DNA of 43,123 bases from Candidatus Zhuqueibacterota bacterium 4484_87 (GTDB lineage: Bacteria > Zhuqueibacterota > Zhuqueibacteria > Thermofontimicrobiales > Thermofontimicrobiaceae): positions 9,628 through 52,750 of the forward strand of contig NATN01000001.1 in assembly GCA_002085355.1 (NCBI GenBank), written 5' to 3'. The notes under the pieces were generated by a model, which was given only the letters and a program-made list of their open reading frames with translations, was not told the origin of the DNA and did not search any database. Below, piece by piece: positions 33,442 through 41,850 of the stretch; positions within the stretch are counted from its first letter, which is position 1; every line of letters starts with the position of its first letter. A program made the translations under genes and the position numbers.

Positions 33442-33478
33442 AAAGATGTACTCCACTTTTGAGGTGGAGTACATCTTT
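33442..33478. terminator. Bidirectional terminator between convergent DUF4097 and RND pump genes
   Basis: AAAGATGTACTCCAC (33442-33456) and GTGGAGTACATCTTT (33464-33478) form a perfect 15-pair stem with a small loop. It sits between two stop codons (33429 plus, 33488 minus), with A at the left and T at the right, so it can serve both strands. Confidence 0.88.
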
Positions 33479-33487
33479 AAATAGTTT

Positions 33488-36400
33488 TTATTTTTTCGCC
33501 AACCGTTTCTCGCGAAATTTTTCTGAGCGATTCTCCATGATGATGTAAATTACCGGAACGACAAATAGCGTGAGAAAAGTTGCCACGAATAAACCGCCGA
33601 TTACAGACCTTGCCAGCGGGGCCCAGTTTTCTCCGCTCTCGCCCAAACCTAATGCTAACGGAACCATTGCCAGTATTGTCGTCAACGCAGTCATCAGCAC
33701 TGGTCTCATTCTCGTTTCTCCGCCTTCCTGGACTGCTTCCATCAAACTTTTTCCTTTGGCGCGGAGCTGATTCATGTAATCGACGAGCACAATTCCGTTG
33801 TTCACCACGATACCGACTAACATAATAATTCCGATCAGTGCCATCACCGTGAGCGTAGTTCCGGTGAGGAACAAGAAAAGTGCCACGCCGATGAGGGACA
33901 TGGGAATGGTGAACAAAATGATGAACGGATCCAACAGAGACTCGAACTGCGAAGCCATAACCATATAAGTGAGCAAAATAGCAACCAACATGGCAATGCC
34001 CAAATACATGAACGATTCCTGCTGTTCTTCAGCCATACCACTGATTTCGAGCCGATAATCATTGGGGATAACTACTTTTTTCATGGCTTTTTGCACATCG
34101 AGAGTAACGCTGCGCAAATCTCTGCCCGAAACCATCATGGAAACTTTAACCACGCGTTCCTGGTCTTCGCGAGTGATTTCTGTCGGAGCTTTGCTGGTTA
34201 CTACGCGCGCTACGGATCGAAGCGGCACTCGCGCACCTGTCGGCGATACGATCAAAATATTTTCCAGGTCTGCCTTGGATTTGCGATATTTTTTATCCAG
34301 TTGGACACGAATGTCGTATTCTTCACCGCCTTCGCGAAAAGTGGAAGCAACTGTACCCAGAATATTTGAGCTTACTGTCTGCGAAACCGCTGCTGCTGAA
34401 ATTCCCAGATCAGCCAGACGATTTCTGTCCAGTTCTATTCTCAGCTCTGGCATGGCTTCTTCAAGACTGATTTTCACTTGTTCGGTACCGGGAATCTGTT
34501 TTACCAGATCTTGAATTTGTTCGGCTAATTCTTTTGATTTTGTCAAATCGTGCCCGAAAATTTCCACGACGATGTCGCCTTCGCCGAACATCTGACTGAT
34601 TCCCTGTTCCTGATAGCGAATTTCTGCGCCGGGGATTTCGGCAAATTTCTTTTTAAGAGCCGCATCAATCTCTTTTTGAGAGCGATGACGCTGGCTTTTG
34701 CGGACTAATTTTACATTGACTTCGCCTGCGTTTGAGGCGCCACCACCGAAGAGAGCCGTGAGACCTTCGCCCTGACCAAATTGTACGTGAATATTTTCTG
34801 CTTCCGGCACTTCTTTTTTGACAACGTCAGCAATTTTCATCATTGTTTTTTGCATTTCATCGAGACTGGTTCCGGGGGCAGTTTTTACCTGATAGACGAT
34901 AAATCCCTGATCGGAATGGGGGAAAAAATCACCGCCACGGGTTGCCAGAATCGCAATGGAAGTTGCAAAAAGCAAAGTGACCAAAATGAGCACAGTTTTT
35001 CTGTGGTTGATTGACCATCTCAGAGCTCTGCTGTATTGATTTCTTAATCCGATCAGAAAGGAAGTAATTCCTTTTTTTATGCGGCTGATAAACCCTTTGG
35101 ATGATCTATCTCGTGATTTAATTTTTTCACTAATGTCCAGAAATCGCGATGCCAGAAGCGGCACTAATGTGAGTGCGACAAATAACGAGGACAAAAGAGA
35201 AAAACAGATGGTAACAACCATGTCGTTGAACAACTCGCCGGCAATGCCAGGGACAAAAAGCACGGGCACAAAAACTGCTAATGTTGTCAATGTAGAGGCA
35301 GTGATTGCCATAGAGACTTCCGAGCCTCCCTTGTCAGCAGCATCTTCCATAGAATCACCCAATTGCCGCCGCCGGAATATATTTTCCAATACAACAATGG
35401 AGTTATCCACCAACATTCCCACTGCCAGTGCCAAACCAGCCATGGAAATCATATTCAGCGTCAAACCGGCCTGATCCATGACTGCAAAAGTGACCAACAT
35501 GGAAACCGGAATGGAAATGGCAACAATGAGCGAACTGCGGAAATTTAGCAAGAAAAATAACAGCACAAGAAACGCCAAACCGATAGCTTGCAATGCGGTG
35601 CTTCCCAGATTTGACATGGATCGCTGAATGAAGGTCGCCTGATCCCAGAAGTTGATAATCTCCACACCTCTGGGAATGGCTTGCTGAATATCATCCAATT
35701 GGCTTTTTATGCGCTTGACGACTTGCACAGTGTTCGCGTCCGATTGCTTGCTGACCATGAGCAGAACGCTTGGGTTACCGTCAATGTATTCGCGTTGTCT
35801 CTGTTCTTTGAAACCATCCACTACGCGTGCCACATCGCGAATTCTAACAGGTGTCCCCTGAATTGTGGCAATGGTTGTGTTTTTGATTTCATCTAAATTC
35901 TGATATTCCCCCATGGTTTGAACAGTGTATTCCTGCTCTTTATTTTCAATCCAGCCGCTGGGAATCTGCATGTTGTTCATTCGCAGTGCGTTCACAAGAT
36001 AATCAATGGAAAAATGATGCGCCTGCAAGCGATGGGGATCTGCGAGAATTTTAATTTCGCGGGATAAGCCTCCGGCAGTGAAAGCATTTGCCACGCCCGG
36101 AATACGTTCAATTCGCGGCTCGATCTCCCGTTCTGAAATTCTGCGCAATTCTGCAGTGCCGTATTGGCTTGATTGAACAGCCATGTACATGATTGGCTGC
36201 ATGGAAGGATCAAAAGCGAATACTACCGGATCTCTGATGTCATCAGGCAAATAGTCACGGATGAAGTCGATGTTTTTCCGCGTATCAATTTCCGCCTGAT
36301 CCATATCAGTACCCCAGTCAAATTCAAGCAACACCAGGGAAAGTCCCTGTTTGGAAGTGGAGCTGACTTTTTTAACGTTCTCCACAGAAGATACAATTTC

Positions 36401-36604
36401 TTCGAGAGGACGAGTTACAGAATTTTCAATATCGTAGGGATTGACTCCTGTGTATTGGGTGATGATCGCGATCACCGGAAAAGTTAAATCCGGGAACAGG
36501 TCTATTTTCAATCTTGCCAGAGAAAAGAGACCAAACCCGATCACAATCAAATATATCATGAAAAACGTGATGCCGCGTTTGATGGCTAATGTCGTGATTT
36601 TCAT
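33488..36604 (-). CDS. RND efflux pump inner-membrane transporter (AcrB/HAE1-like)
   Basis: The 1038-residue protein is a proton-driven RND permease with twelve membrane helices and two large periplasmic loops. Marks are RLKIDLFPDLTFPVIAI near the start, the TM4 segment GLALAVGMLVDNSIVVLENIF with Asp400 (proton relay) next to Asn401, and the late GIIMLVGIVVNNGIVLVDY and GGETRMRPVLMTALTTILAM. It should export drugs, lipids or other hydrophobic compounds through the partner encoded one base upstream. AAGGAG precedes the ATG. A single Asp plus Asn instead of the AcrB Asp-Asp pair is common in related subfamilies. The substrate is unknown. Confidence 0.94.
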   Translation of the reverse strand: MKITTLAIKRGITFFMIYLIVIGFGLFSLARLKIDLFPDLTFPVIAIITQYTGVNPYDIENSVTRPLEEIVSSVENVKKVSSTSKQGLSLVLLEFDWGTDMDQAEIDTRKNIDFIRDYLPDDIRDPVVFAFDPSMQPIMYMAVQSSQYGTAELRRISEREIEPRIERIPGVANAFTAGGLSREIKILADPHRLQAHHFSIDYLVNALRMNNMQIPSGWIENKEQEYTVQTMGEYQNLDEIKNTTIATIQGTPVRIRDVARVVDGFKEQRQREYIDGNPSVLLMVSKQSDANTVQVVKRIKSQLDDIQQAIPRGVEIINFWDQATFIQRSMSNLGSTALQAIGLAFLVLLFFLLNFRSSLIVAISIPVSMLVTFAVMDQAGLTLNMISMAGLALAVGMLVDNSIVVLENIFRRRQLGDSMEDAADKGGSEVSMAITASTLTTLAVFVPVLFVPGIAGELFNDMVVTICFSLLSSLFVALTLVPLLASRFLDISEKIKSRDRSSKGFISRIKKGITSFLIGLRNQYSRALRWSINHRKTVLILVTLLFATSIAILATRGGDFFPHSDQGFIVYQVKTAPGTSLDEMQKTMMKIADVVKKEVPEAENIHVQFGQGEGLTALFGGGASNAGEVNVKLVRKSQRHRSQKEIDAALKKKFAEIPGAEIRYQEQGISQMFGEGDIVVEIFGHDLTKSKELAEQIQDLVKQIPGTEQVKISLEEAMPELRIELDRNRLADLGISAAAVSQTVSSNILGTVASTFREGGEEYDIRVQLDKKYRKSKADLENILIVSPTGARVPLRSVARVVTSKAPTEITREDQERVVKVSMMVSGRDLRSVTLDVQKAMKKVVIPNDYRLEISGMAEEQQESFMYLGIAMLVAILLTYMVMASQFESLLDPFIILFTIPMSLIGVALFLFLTGTTLTVMALIGIIMLVGIVVNNGIVLVDYMNQLRAKGKSLMEAVQEGGETRMRPVLMTALTTILAMVPLALGLGESGENWAPLARSVIGGLFVATFLTLFVVPVIYIIMENRSEKFREKRLAKK

Positions 36605-36605
36605 C

Positions 36606-39038
36606 TCAATTGTCTCCTTCGTTCAAAACCCTTACTCTTGAACCATCTTTTAAACTTTGCTGTCCAACGACTACGATTTGTTCTCCTTCTTCAAGCCCGG
36701 ATTTTACGACGGAAACCGTGCCATTGGTGTAGCTAATTTCTAATTTGCGCAAGTGAGCCACGCTATCCTGCACAACAAACACGTGGGAATTTACCACCGT
36801 CATATCTTCGCCATTGACGCGCTGCAATTCAGTTTTTTCAATCACTGCAAATTTAGGAATCGCGATGACATCTTTCAGCGTCTGAATGGAAATCTGCACT
36901 TCAGCGAACATGCCGGGTTTCAACTTTTTATCTTTGTTGTCCACGAGAATCTCAATCTTTCCCATGCGCGTCAGCGGGTCGAGAACCGGGCTAATTTTGA
37001 TAATTTTTCCCCAAAAAGTCTCGTCCGGATAGCTGCGAACTTTGACGACGCCGGATTGCCCGATTTTCAATTGGCCAAAATCTTGCTCAGGTGCTTTCAC
37101 AATCACCTTCACTCGATTCATCTGAACAACGGTTACAATGGGCATGGGACCCGTTGCCATGTCGCCCGCTTCATAATTGCGCGTACCAATAATGCCGGAA
37201 ATGGGCGCTGTAATGATTGCGTCTTTTAATTGACTTTCTGCCTGTATGAGCGCCGCTTCTGCCTGTTCAACCAAAGCTTTTGTCGCTTCAAATTGAGTTT
37301 TTGCTGCGTCGAATTGTTGTTCGCTGATTGCATTTTCCGCTTTTAATCTTTTGGCGCGCTCAAATTCAGCTTTCATATTAGCGAATTGCGCCCGTGCGCT
37401 TGCCAGACCAGCTTTTGCCTGAACTACGGCCTGTTCAATTTTTGTCGCTTCAATTTTCGCAATCACATCGCCTTTTCTTACATAGTCGCCTTCATCAACT
37501 TCAAATTTGACGATGCGATCAGGAATCTTGGAGAACACTTTCACTTCTATTTCCGCCTGAATGTCGCCGGTGTAAGTAACTTCTCTGGAAACATCTTTGC
37601 GAACTACCGGCATTGTTTGCACCGGAATGATCAGCGCATCTTCGTTCGATTTTGCTTTTTTGCCACAGCCTGTCAGTAAAAGTGAGTTCACATAATTCAT
37701 TCTCGCCTGCGTCAGAGCTAATTGAGAATTTAGTACGTCCAATTGTGTGTTTATTCCTTCTTTGTACATCATATTCGCCAAACGCAAAGCTTCTTTTGCC
37801 AGATCCACGGTCTTGACCGCAGACTGATATTTTTCCCTGGCTTCCTGCAGTTTATTGTACGCCACTTCAACTTCTGCAGCGATGCCGTCGCTGGCTTGTT
37901 TTTCAGTGTCCAACATGATGTGATAATCCAGCCGAGATTTCTGATATTGCGCTGCTGATTGGAAACCGTGGAACAGAGGAATTTGCAAACTGATCGCAGA
38001 TGTGAAACCTTTGCTGGCATTTTTATGGCTGAATTTGTAATTATTTCTCATGTCCATGAATGAATAGTCAGTTTGAAAAAATATTTTTGGGAGAAAATTA
38101 CTTCGGGCAATGGCAACTGTTTTACGCATTATCCGCTTTTGATCCTGGATCGCCAGAAACATCGGTCTTTTTTCCATGGCTAATTTCTGCAACTCTTCCA
38201 GGGGCATGTTGCAAAATTCATCTTCCACATATTTGAACTCGCCTTCCACATCGATGACAGCATCTCTTTCCAGACCGAGAATTGTCTTGAGCATGGTCAG
38301 CGCAGATCGATAGTTGTTTCTGGCAGCGATCACCGCTGGTCTCAAATTCGCGACATCCACCTCGGCGCGCATTTTGTCAAAACCGGATGCAGCGCCTGAT
38401 TCATATTTTTTTCTGACATTTTCGAAATTCGCTTCTGCCTGAGCCAATGCTTCTTCCTGAACTTTGACAAGTTCTTTCGTCAACAAGCATCCGTAAAATG
38501 CATTGGTTGTGTTGTAAATCAAGTCCTGTTTTTTCTCCATGAGATTCTTTTTTGCCGCCGATTTCGCAGCATTGGCAATTTGAATTCCGGAAATTCCAGC
38601 GCCTCCCAAGAATAATGGTTGTGTCAATGTGGCGCCATAACGGAGCGTATTTTCCAACCCAAAAGACATGCGCACATAATCAGGCATGTCTTCCAGCCCC
38701 GGAATGTACGGGCCCAGCGGCGCTAACATCGGTTTCAAAAAGTTGGGTATGGTTTGTTCCTGGATGCTCCAGGCATGTTGGAAATTGATCGAGCCGTCCA
38801 ATTTAGGCAAAATGTTCGACCAAGCTTCCACAACACCGGTTTTAGCTTTTGCGACTTCTTTTTCCGCCATTTGAATTGCCGGATTTTTCTGCAATGCCAG
38901 TTCCACGCTTCGGTCAAGAGTGAGCGTCACCTTTTTTTGCGAGAACCCAGTTAACGGCGAAAATAACAGCAGAAAAAATAAAATCAACTGTAATGTCCGC
39001 AGAATTTCTGTTGTTAAATTTTTCATATTTTCCCTCAC
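36606..39038 (-). CDS. Fused TolC-like outer-membrane efflux protein and RND periplasmic adaptor
   Basis: One 810-residue frame contains two pump parts. Residues 1 to about 453 are a TolC-family protein: a signal peptide (about 12-33), LTLDRSVELALQKNPAIQMAEKEV, and a second repeat ending GINTQLDVLNSQLALTQARMNYVN. Residues about 455-810 are a membrane-fusion adaptor: VKVFSKIPDRIVKFEVDEGDYVRKGD (lipoyl half), an alpha hairpin, ITAPISGIIGTRNYEAGDMATG, and a beta-barrel. The join reads LLLTGC (453-458), which is a lipobox as found at the start of a lipoprotein adaptor. So the TolC end, a stop, and the adaptor's signal sequence seem deleted in frame. It overlaps the tetR stop by four bases and precedes the RND gene. 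Artefact or natural fusion cannot be told apart here. Confidence 0.88.
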   Translation of the reverse strand: MRENMKNLTTEILRTLQLILFFLLLFSPLTGFSQKKVTLTLDRSVELALQKNPAIQMAEKEVAKAKTGVVEAWSNILPKLDGSINFQHAWSIQEQTIPNFLKPMLAPLGPYIPGLEDMPDYVRMSFGLENTLRYGATLTQPLFLGGAGISGIQIANAAKSAAKKNLMEKKQDLIYNTTNAFYGCLLTKELVKVQEEALAQAEANFENVRKKYESGAASGFDKMRAEVDVANLRPAVIAARNNYRSALTMLKTILGLERDAVIDVEGEFKYVEDEFCNMPLEELQKLAMEKRPMFLAIQDQKRIMRKTVAIARSNFLPKIFFQTDYSFMDMRNNYKFSHKNASKGFTSAISLQIPLFHGFQSAAQYQKSRLDYHIMLDTEKQASDGIAAEVEVAYNKLQEAREKYQSAVKTVDLAKEALRLANMMYKEGINTQLDVLNSQLALTQARMNYVNSLLLTGCGKKAKSNEDALIIPVQTMPVVRKDVSREVTYTGDIQAEIEVKVFSKIPDRIVKFEVDEGDYVRKGDVIAKIEATKIEQAVVQAKAGLASARAQFANMKAEFERAKRLKAENAISEQQFDAAKTQFEATKALVEQAEAALIQAESQLKDAIITAPISGIIGTRNYEAGDMATGPMPIVTVVQMNRVKVIVKAPEQDFGQLKIGQSGVVKVRSYPDETFWGKIIKISPVLDPLTRMGKIEILVDNKDKKLKPGMFAEVQISIQTLKDVIAIPKFAVIEKTELQRVNGEDMTVVNSHVFVVQDSVAHLRKLEISYTNGTVSVVKSGLEEGEQIVVVGQQSLKDGSRVRVLNEGDN

Positions 39039-39640
39039 TCATTCAATCCTTTGAATAAAAGTTCAACAATCTCTTCGGCTAATTTATCAGTTAAAATTTT
39101 TCGTTTCGATTTGATTTGCAAGCTAATGAAATGGCCTGTAACAGCGACAAACATTTCTGCTGCCAAATCAGGATTTGCCCCTGCGCCAAATTCACCGGAT
39201 GAAATGCCTTCCTTAAAAATGTTCAGCAATAATTTTTTGTGTGCGCGCACATGTTTTTTGAAATCTTCGACAAATGGCGTATGTTCTGATGTTAAAAAAA
39301 TCATCAGGAAAAATTTGGAAAATTCGGAATGTTCATAACTGATGCGAAATTGCTGCTGCATTATTTTCACTAATTTCATTTTTGCTGAAATATCTGTCTC
39401 GGCAATTTTTCGGGAAAATGCTACGCCGTATTCCATCCCGGTTTCCAATAATTCTCGGAAAATTCCCTCCTTGCTGCCAAAATAATAATAAATTGTCGGC
39501 TTTGACACATTCGATAGTTCAGAAATTTCGCGCATGGAAACGCCATTGTAGCCTTTCTCCGCGAACAGACGAGCTGCCGTCAAAAATATCTGAAGCTTGG
39601 TATCGTTTTCGCCTTTTAATTTTTTCTGAAAATTTTCCAT
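39035..39640 (-). CDS. TetR-family transcriptional regulator
   Basis: The 201-residue protein has the N-terminal TetR helix-turn-helix (about 15-61), with TAARLFAEKGYNGVSMREIS and NVSKPTIYYYFGSKEGIFREL, and a helical C-terminal ligand domain. It is the first gene of the efflux operon, overlapping the TolC-adaptor gene by four bases (ATGA). It should therefore repress its own operon until a pump substrate binds. Two palindromes just upstream are candidate operators. The family is certain; the ligand is unknown. Confidence 0.94.
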   Translation of the reverse strand: MENFQKKLKGENDTKLQIFLTAARLFAEKGYNGVSMREISELSNVSKPTIYYYFGSKEGIFRELLETGMEYGVAFSRKIAETDISAKMKLVKIMQQQFRISYEHSEFSKFFLMIFLTSEHTPFVEDFKKHVRAHKKLLLNIFKEGISSGEFGAGANPDLAAEMFVAVTGHFISLQIKSKRKILTDKLAEEIVELLFKGLNE

Positions 39641-39653
39641 TCTGCTCCCTTGC

Positions 39654-39667
39654 TGACCGTTCGGTCA
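39654..39667. promoter_or_regulatory. Candidate TetR operator next to the tetR start
   Basis: TGACCG (39654-39659) and CGGTCA (39662-39667) form a perfect inverted repeat with a two-base centre, fourteen bases upstream of ATG 39640. This is the style of operator bound by many TetR-family repressors, so it is likely used for autoregulation of the efflux operon. No ribosome site is evident between it and the ATG. Confidence 0.6.
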
Positions 39668-39726
39668 AAAGCTGATTTGTGAAATTGTACCAATTACGTC
39701 TTTTAAATTAAATAGTTTCAAAAAAA

Positions 39727-39752
39727 TTACCTATACTTACCGGTAGGTAAGT
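39727..39752. promoter_or_regulatory. Second palindromic cluster upstream of tetR
   Basis: Two overlapping dyads share the same bases: TTACCTA (39727-39733) with TAGGTAA (39744-39750), and ACTTACC (39735-39741) with GGTAAGT (39746-39752). The half-site differs from the TGACCG site nearer the gene, so it may bind another regulator or a second mode of the same one. Confidence 0.45.
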
Positions 39753-39843
39753 TGCCAATTTCATCTTACGAGACGATGGATTAGAAGTTCCGTTTAAATT
39801 GTGCAAATTGTTGGAAATTATTTCCTGCGGGGAAAATGGGGAT

Positions 39844-39876
39844 AAAAAAACCAGCCACGTTTTGAATGTGGCTGGT
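39844..39876 (-). terminator. Rho-independent terminator after L-rhamnose isomerase gene
   Basis: ACCAGCCAC (39850-39858) and GTGGCTGGT (39868-39876) form a nine-pair GC-rich stem with a nine-base loop. On the minus strand it is followed by seven T. It lies 53 bp past the stop at 39930 and ends the minus-strand unit from the right. Confidence 0.9.
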
Positions 39877-39929
39877 ATGAAAAATTTCAAGAAAACCTGT
39901 TTTGTAAAATCCGAAGAAAAATCCAGCGT

Positions 39930-41195
39930 TTAATTTCTTTTGGAAAGAACGTCTTTTTCGTAGTTGTGAATTTCATCAATTAATGAAGTACCAACGGGCA
40001 TATTGTTTTTCATGCAATAATAATCCCAAACTGCACCGAAAGGCATAGTTTTCAATTCTTCAAATAGAGCCAATCGCTCGAAAAAGTCGCCTTTTTCCTC
40101 AGCAGATTTCAACATGTCCCGAGGTTCAAGCAGTGCCAGAAGGAGCGCTTTCAGCGTGGCGCGCGTTCCCAAGACCCAGGCGCCGACACGGTTGAGCGTA
40201 GCGTCAAAGAAGTCGAGTGCGATGTGCACACGATCGAGGCTGTCAGCGCGTACAATTTCCTCTGCCACAGCTTTGACGTCGTCGTTGAGAATGACAGTGT
40301 GGTCGCTGTCCCAGCGGACACCACGGCTGACGTGGAGGAGCAACTCATCCACGAATAGTAAAGTCGAAGAAATTTTGTCAGCTATTGATTCCGTTGGGTG
40401 GAAATGACCTAAGTCAAAGCAGACGATTTTTTTGTTTTTCACAGCATACGAGAGATAAAATTCATGCGAACCCACAACAAACGATTCGCTGCCAATGCCG
40501 AAAAGCTTACTTTCCAGCGCGTCTTTCATCTCAAAAGCAGGAAAAGATTTTCGAAAAATTGTATCCAGCGATTCTTTGAGCAGTTTGCGATGTGTCAGGC
40601 GATCTGCCGGAATATCTTTCATGCCATCGGGAATCCAGATATTGTTGATGGCCGGGCTGCCAAGCTCTTTTCCCATGAAAGCAGCAATCTCCCGAGTGCG
40701 CTGGACATGTTCAATCCAGAAATCGCGAATACCTTTGTCTTTGCTGCTCAGCGTAAAACCATCGTTTGCTTTAGGATGCGAAAAACACGTGGGATTGAAA
40801 TCCAGTTTAATCCCCAGACTATTAGCCCAGTCAATCCAGCCTTTAAAATGATCAGGAGAAATTTCATCTCTATCCACGAATTTACCGCCGAATTCACCGT
40901 AGATTGCGTGCAGATTGAACCGATGTTTACCGGGAATGAGTGAGAAAGCCTTTTCCGCATCCTGTCGCAATTCAGCTACAGTGCGTGCTCTGCCCGGATA
41001 GTTGCCCGTCACCTGAATTCCGCCGCCTGAAAGTTCAGCGTCAGGAGTTTCAAAACCGGCAACATCGTCGCCCTGCCAGCAATGCAAAGAAATGCTGACT
41101 TTTTCAAGTTGCTCGAGAACTTTGTTTGTATCGATATCTAACTGAGCATATTTGTCTTTGGCTATTTCATAACTGCGCTCAATTTTTTTCTCCAT
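39930..41195 (-). CDS. rhaA: L-rhamnose isomerase
   Basis: RhaA converts L-rhamnose to L-rhamnulose in the cytoplasm, the first catabolic step. The 421-residue protein matches the family in length and in landmarks: SISLHCWQGDDVAGFE near the start, NLHAIYGEFGGKFVDRDEI, LDFNPTCFSHPKANDGFTLS, CFDLGHFHPTESIADKISS, and RWDSDHTVILNDD. The Glu, Asp and His residues in these segments are the metal-binding set of this TIM-barrel enzyme. AAGGAG precedes the ATG. The nitroreductase gene lies 33 bp upstream on the same strand. Kinase and aldolase partners are not in the window. Confidence 0.93.
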   Translation of the reverse strand: MEKKIERSYEIAKDKYAQLDIDTNKVLEQLEKVSISLHCWQGDDVAGFETPDAELSGGGIQVTGNYPGRARTVAELRQDAEKAFSLIPGKHRFNLHAIYGEFGGKFVDRDEISPDHFKGWIDWANSLGIKLDFNPTCFSHPKANDGFTLSSKDKGIRDFWIEHVQRTREIAAFMGKELGSPAINNIWIPDGMKDIPADRLTHRKLLKESLDTIFRKSFPAFEMKDALESKLFGIGSESFVVGSHEFYLSYAVKNKKIVCFDLGHFHPTESIADKISSTLLFVDELLLHVSRGVRWDSDHTVILNDDVKAVAEEIVRADSLDRVHIALDFFDATLNRVGAWVLGTRATLKALLLALLEPRDMLKSAEEKGDFFERLALFEELKTMPFGAVWDYYCMKNNMPVGTSLIDEIHNYEKDVLSKRN

Positions 41196-41228
41196 GATTC
41201 GTCTCCTTGTTTTTCCGGATGCTCTATT

Positions 41229-41738
41229 TTACCATTTTTCGAAATGCACTTTTTTGGGATCAAAACGATTTGCCGGCGGTTTTTTTTCGTCGGGATGGCC
41301 GATGGCAACAACACCCATGGGCATGATGTGTTCTGGCAGATTCAGTAATCTTTTCAATTTTTCCACCCGATGCAAACGGGGAAAGATTCCCAGCCAAACA
41401 GCACCCAGTCCGAAAGAATGCGCTGCTAACAAAATATTTTCCATCGCTGCAGCAGCATCCTGAATACCGTAGCCGTCAGCAAGTTCGCTGTTTTTGTCCC
41501 AACAAACCGCGATCGCAGCAGCGGCTTGAATCAGCATTGTGGAATGGGGGTGAAATTCAGGGATTTTGTCCATGATATTGTGATCTGTCAAAACGACAAA
41601 ATGCCACGGTTGCCGATTCCCAGCCGATGGCGCTGCCATAGCCGCGCGTAATAACTCGTCGATGATCTCCTTTGAAACCGGTTGATCTTTAAATTGACGG
41701 ATGCTGCGTCGGGTCAGGATGGCTTCCATTAAATCCAT
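41229..41738 (-). CDS. Nitroreductase-family FMN oxidoreductase
   Basis: The 169-residue protein is a short nitroreductase-like flavoprotein. TRRSIRQFKDQPVSKEIIDELLRAA and APSAGNRQPWHFVVL at the N-terminus form the FMN phosphate-binding part, and LGAVWLGIFP and MPMGVVAIGHPDEKKPP close the fold. It should reduce an electron acceptor with NAD(P)H, but the family covers nitro compounds, quinones, flavins and dehalogenation, so no substrate is named. GAGGGCG precedes the ATG. It sits between rhaA (33 bp) and the URO-D-like gene (112 bp). Confidence 0.9.
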   Translation of the reverse strand: MDLMEAILTRRSIRQFKDQPVSKEIIDELLRAAMAAPSAGNRQPWHFVVLTDHNIMDKIPEFHPHSTMLIQAAAAIAVCWDKNSELADGYGIQDAAAAMENILLAAHSFGLGAVWLGIFPRLHRVEKLKRLLNLPEHIMPMGVVAIGHPDEKKPPANRFDPKKVHFEKW

Positions 41739-41850
41739 AAATTCGCCCTCATCTTTTTATTTATAATACTGGATTTTTTATTTAATTTCAAGAAGATAAT
41801 TTCAATATGCAAAAATAAACAAGATTGTTTTTAGCTCGTCAAAAAACAAA

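Noticed and set aside
35363..35470. Loss of pump activity because TM4 has Asp-Asn, not Asp-Asp
   Set aside because: The VDNS form is usual in many RND subfamilies and the key Asp400 is kept.
36606..39038. A designed or functional TolC-adaptor fusion taken as certain
   Set aside because: The remaining lipobox and missing TolC tail point as easily to deletion or misassembly, so I report it with caution.
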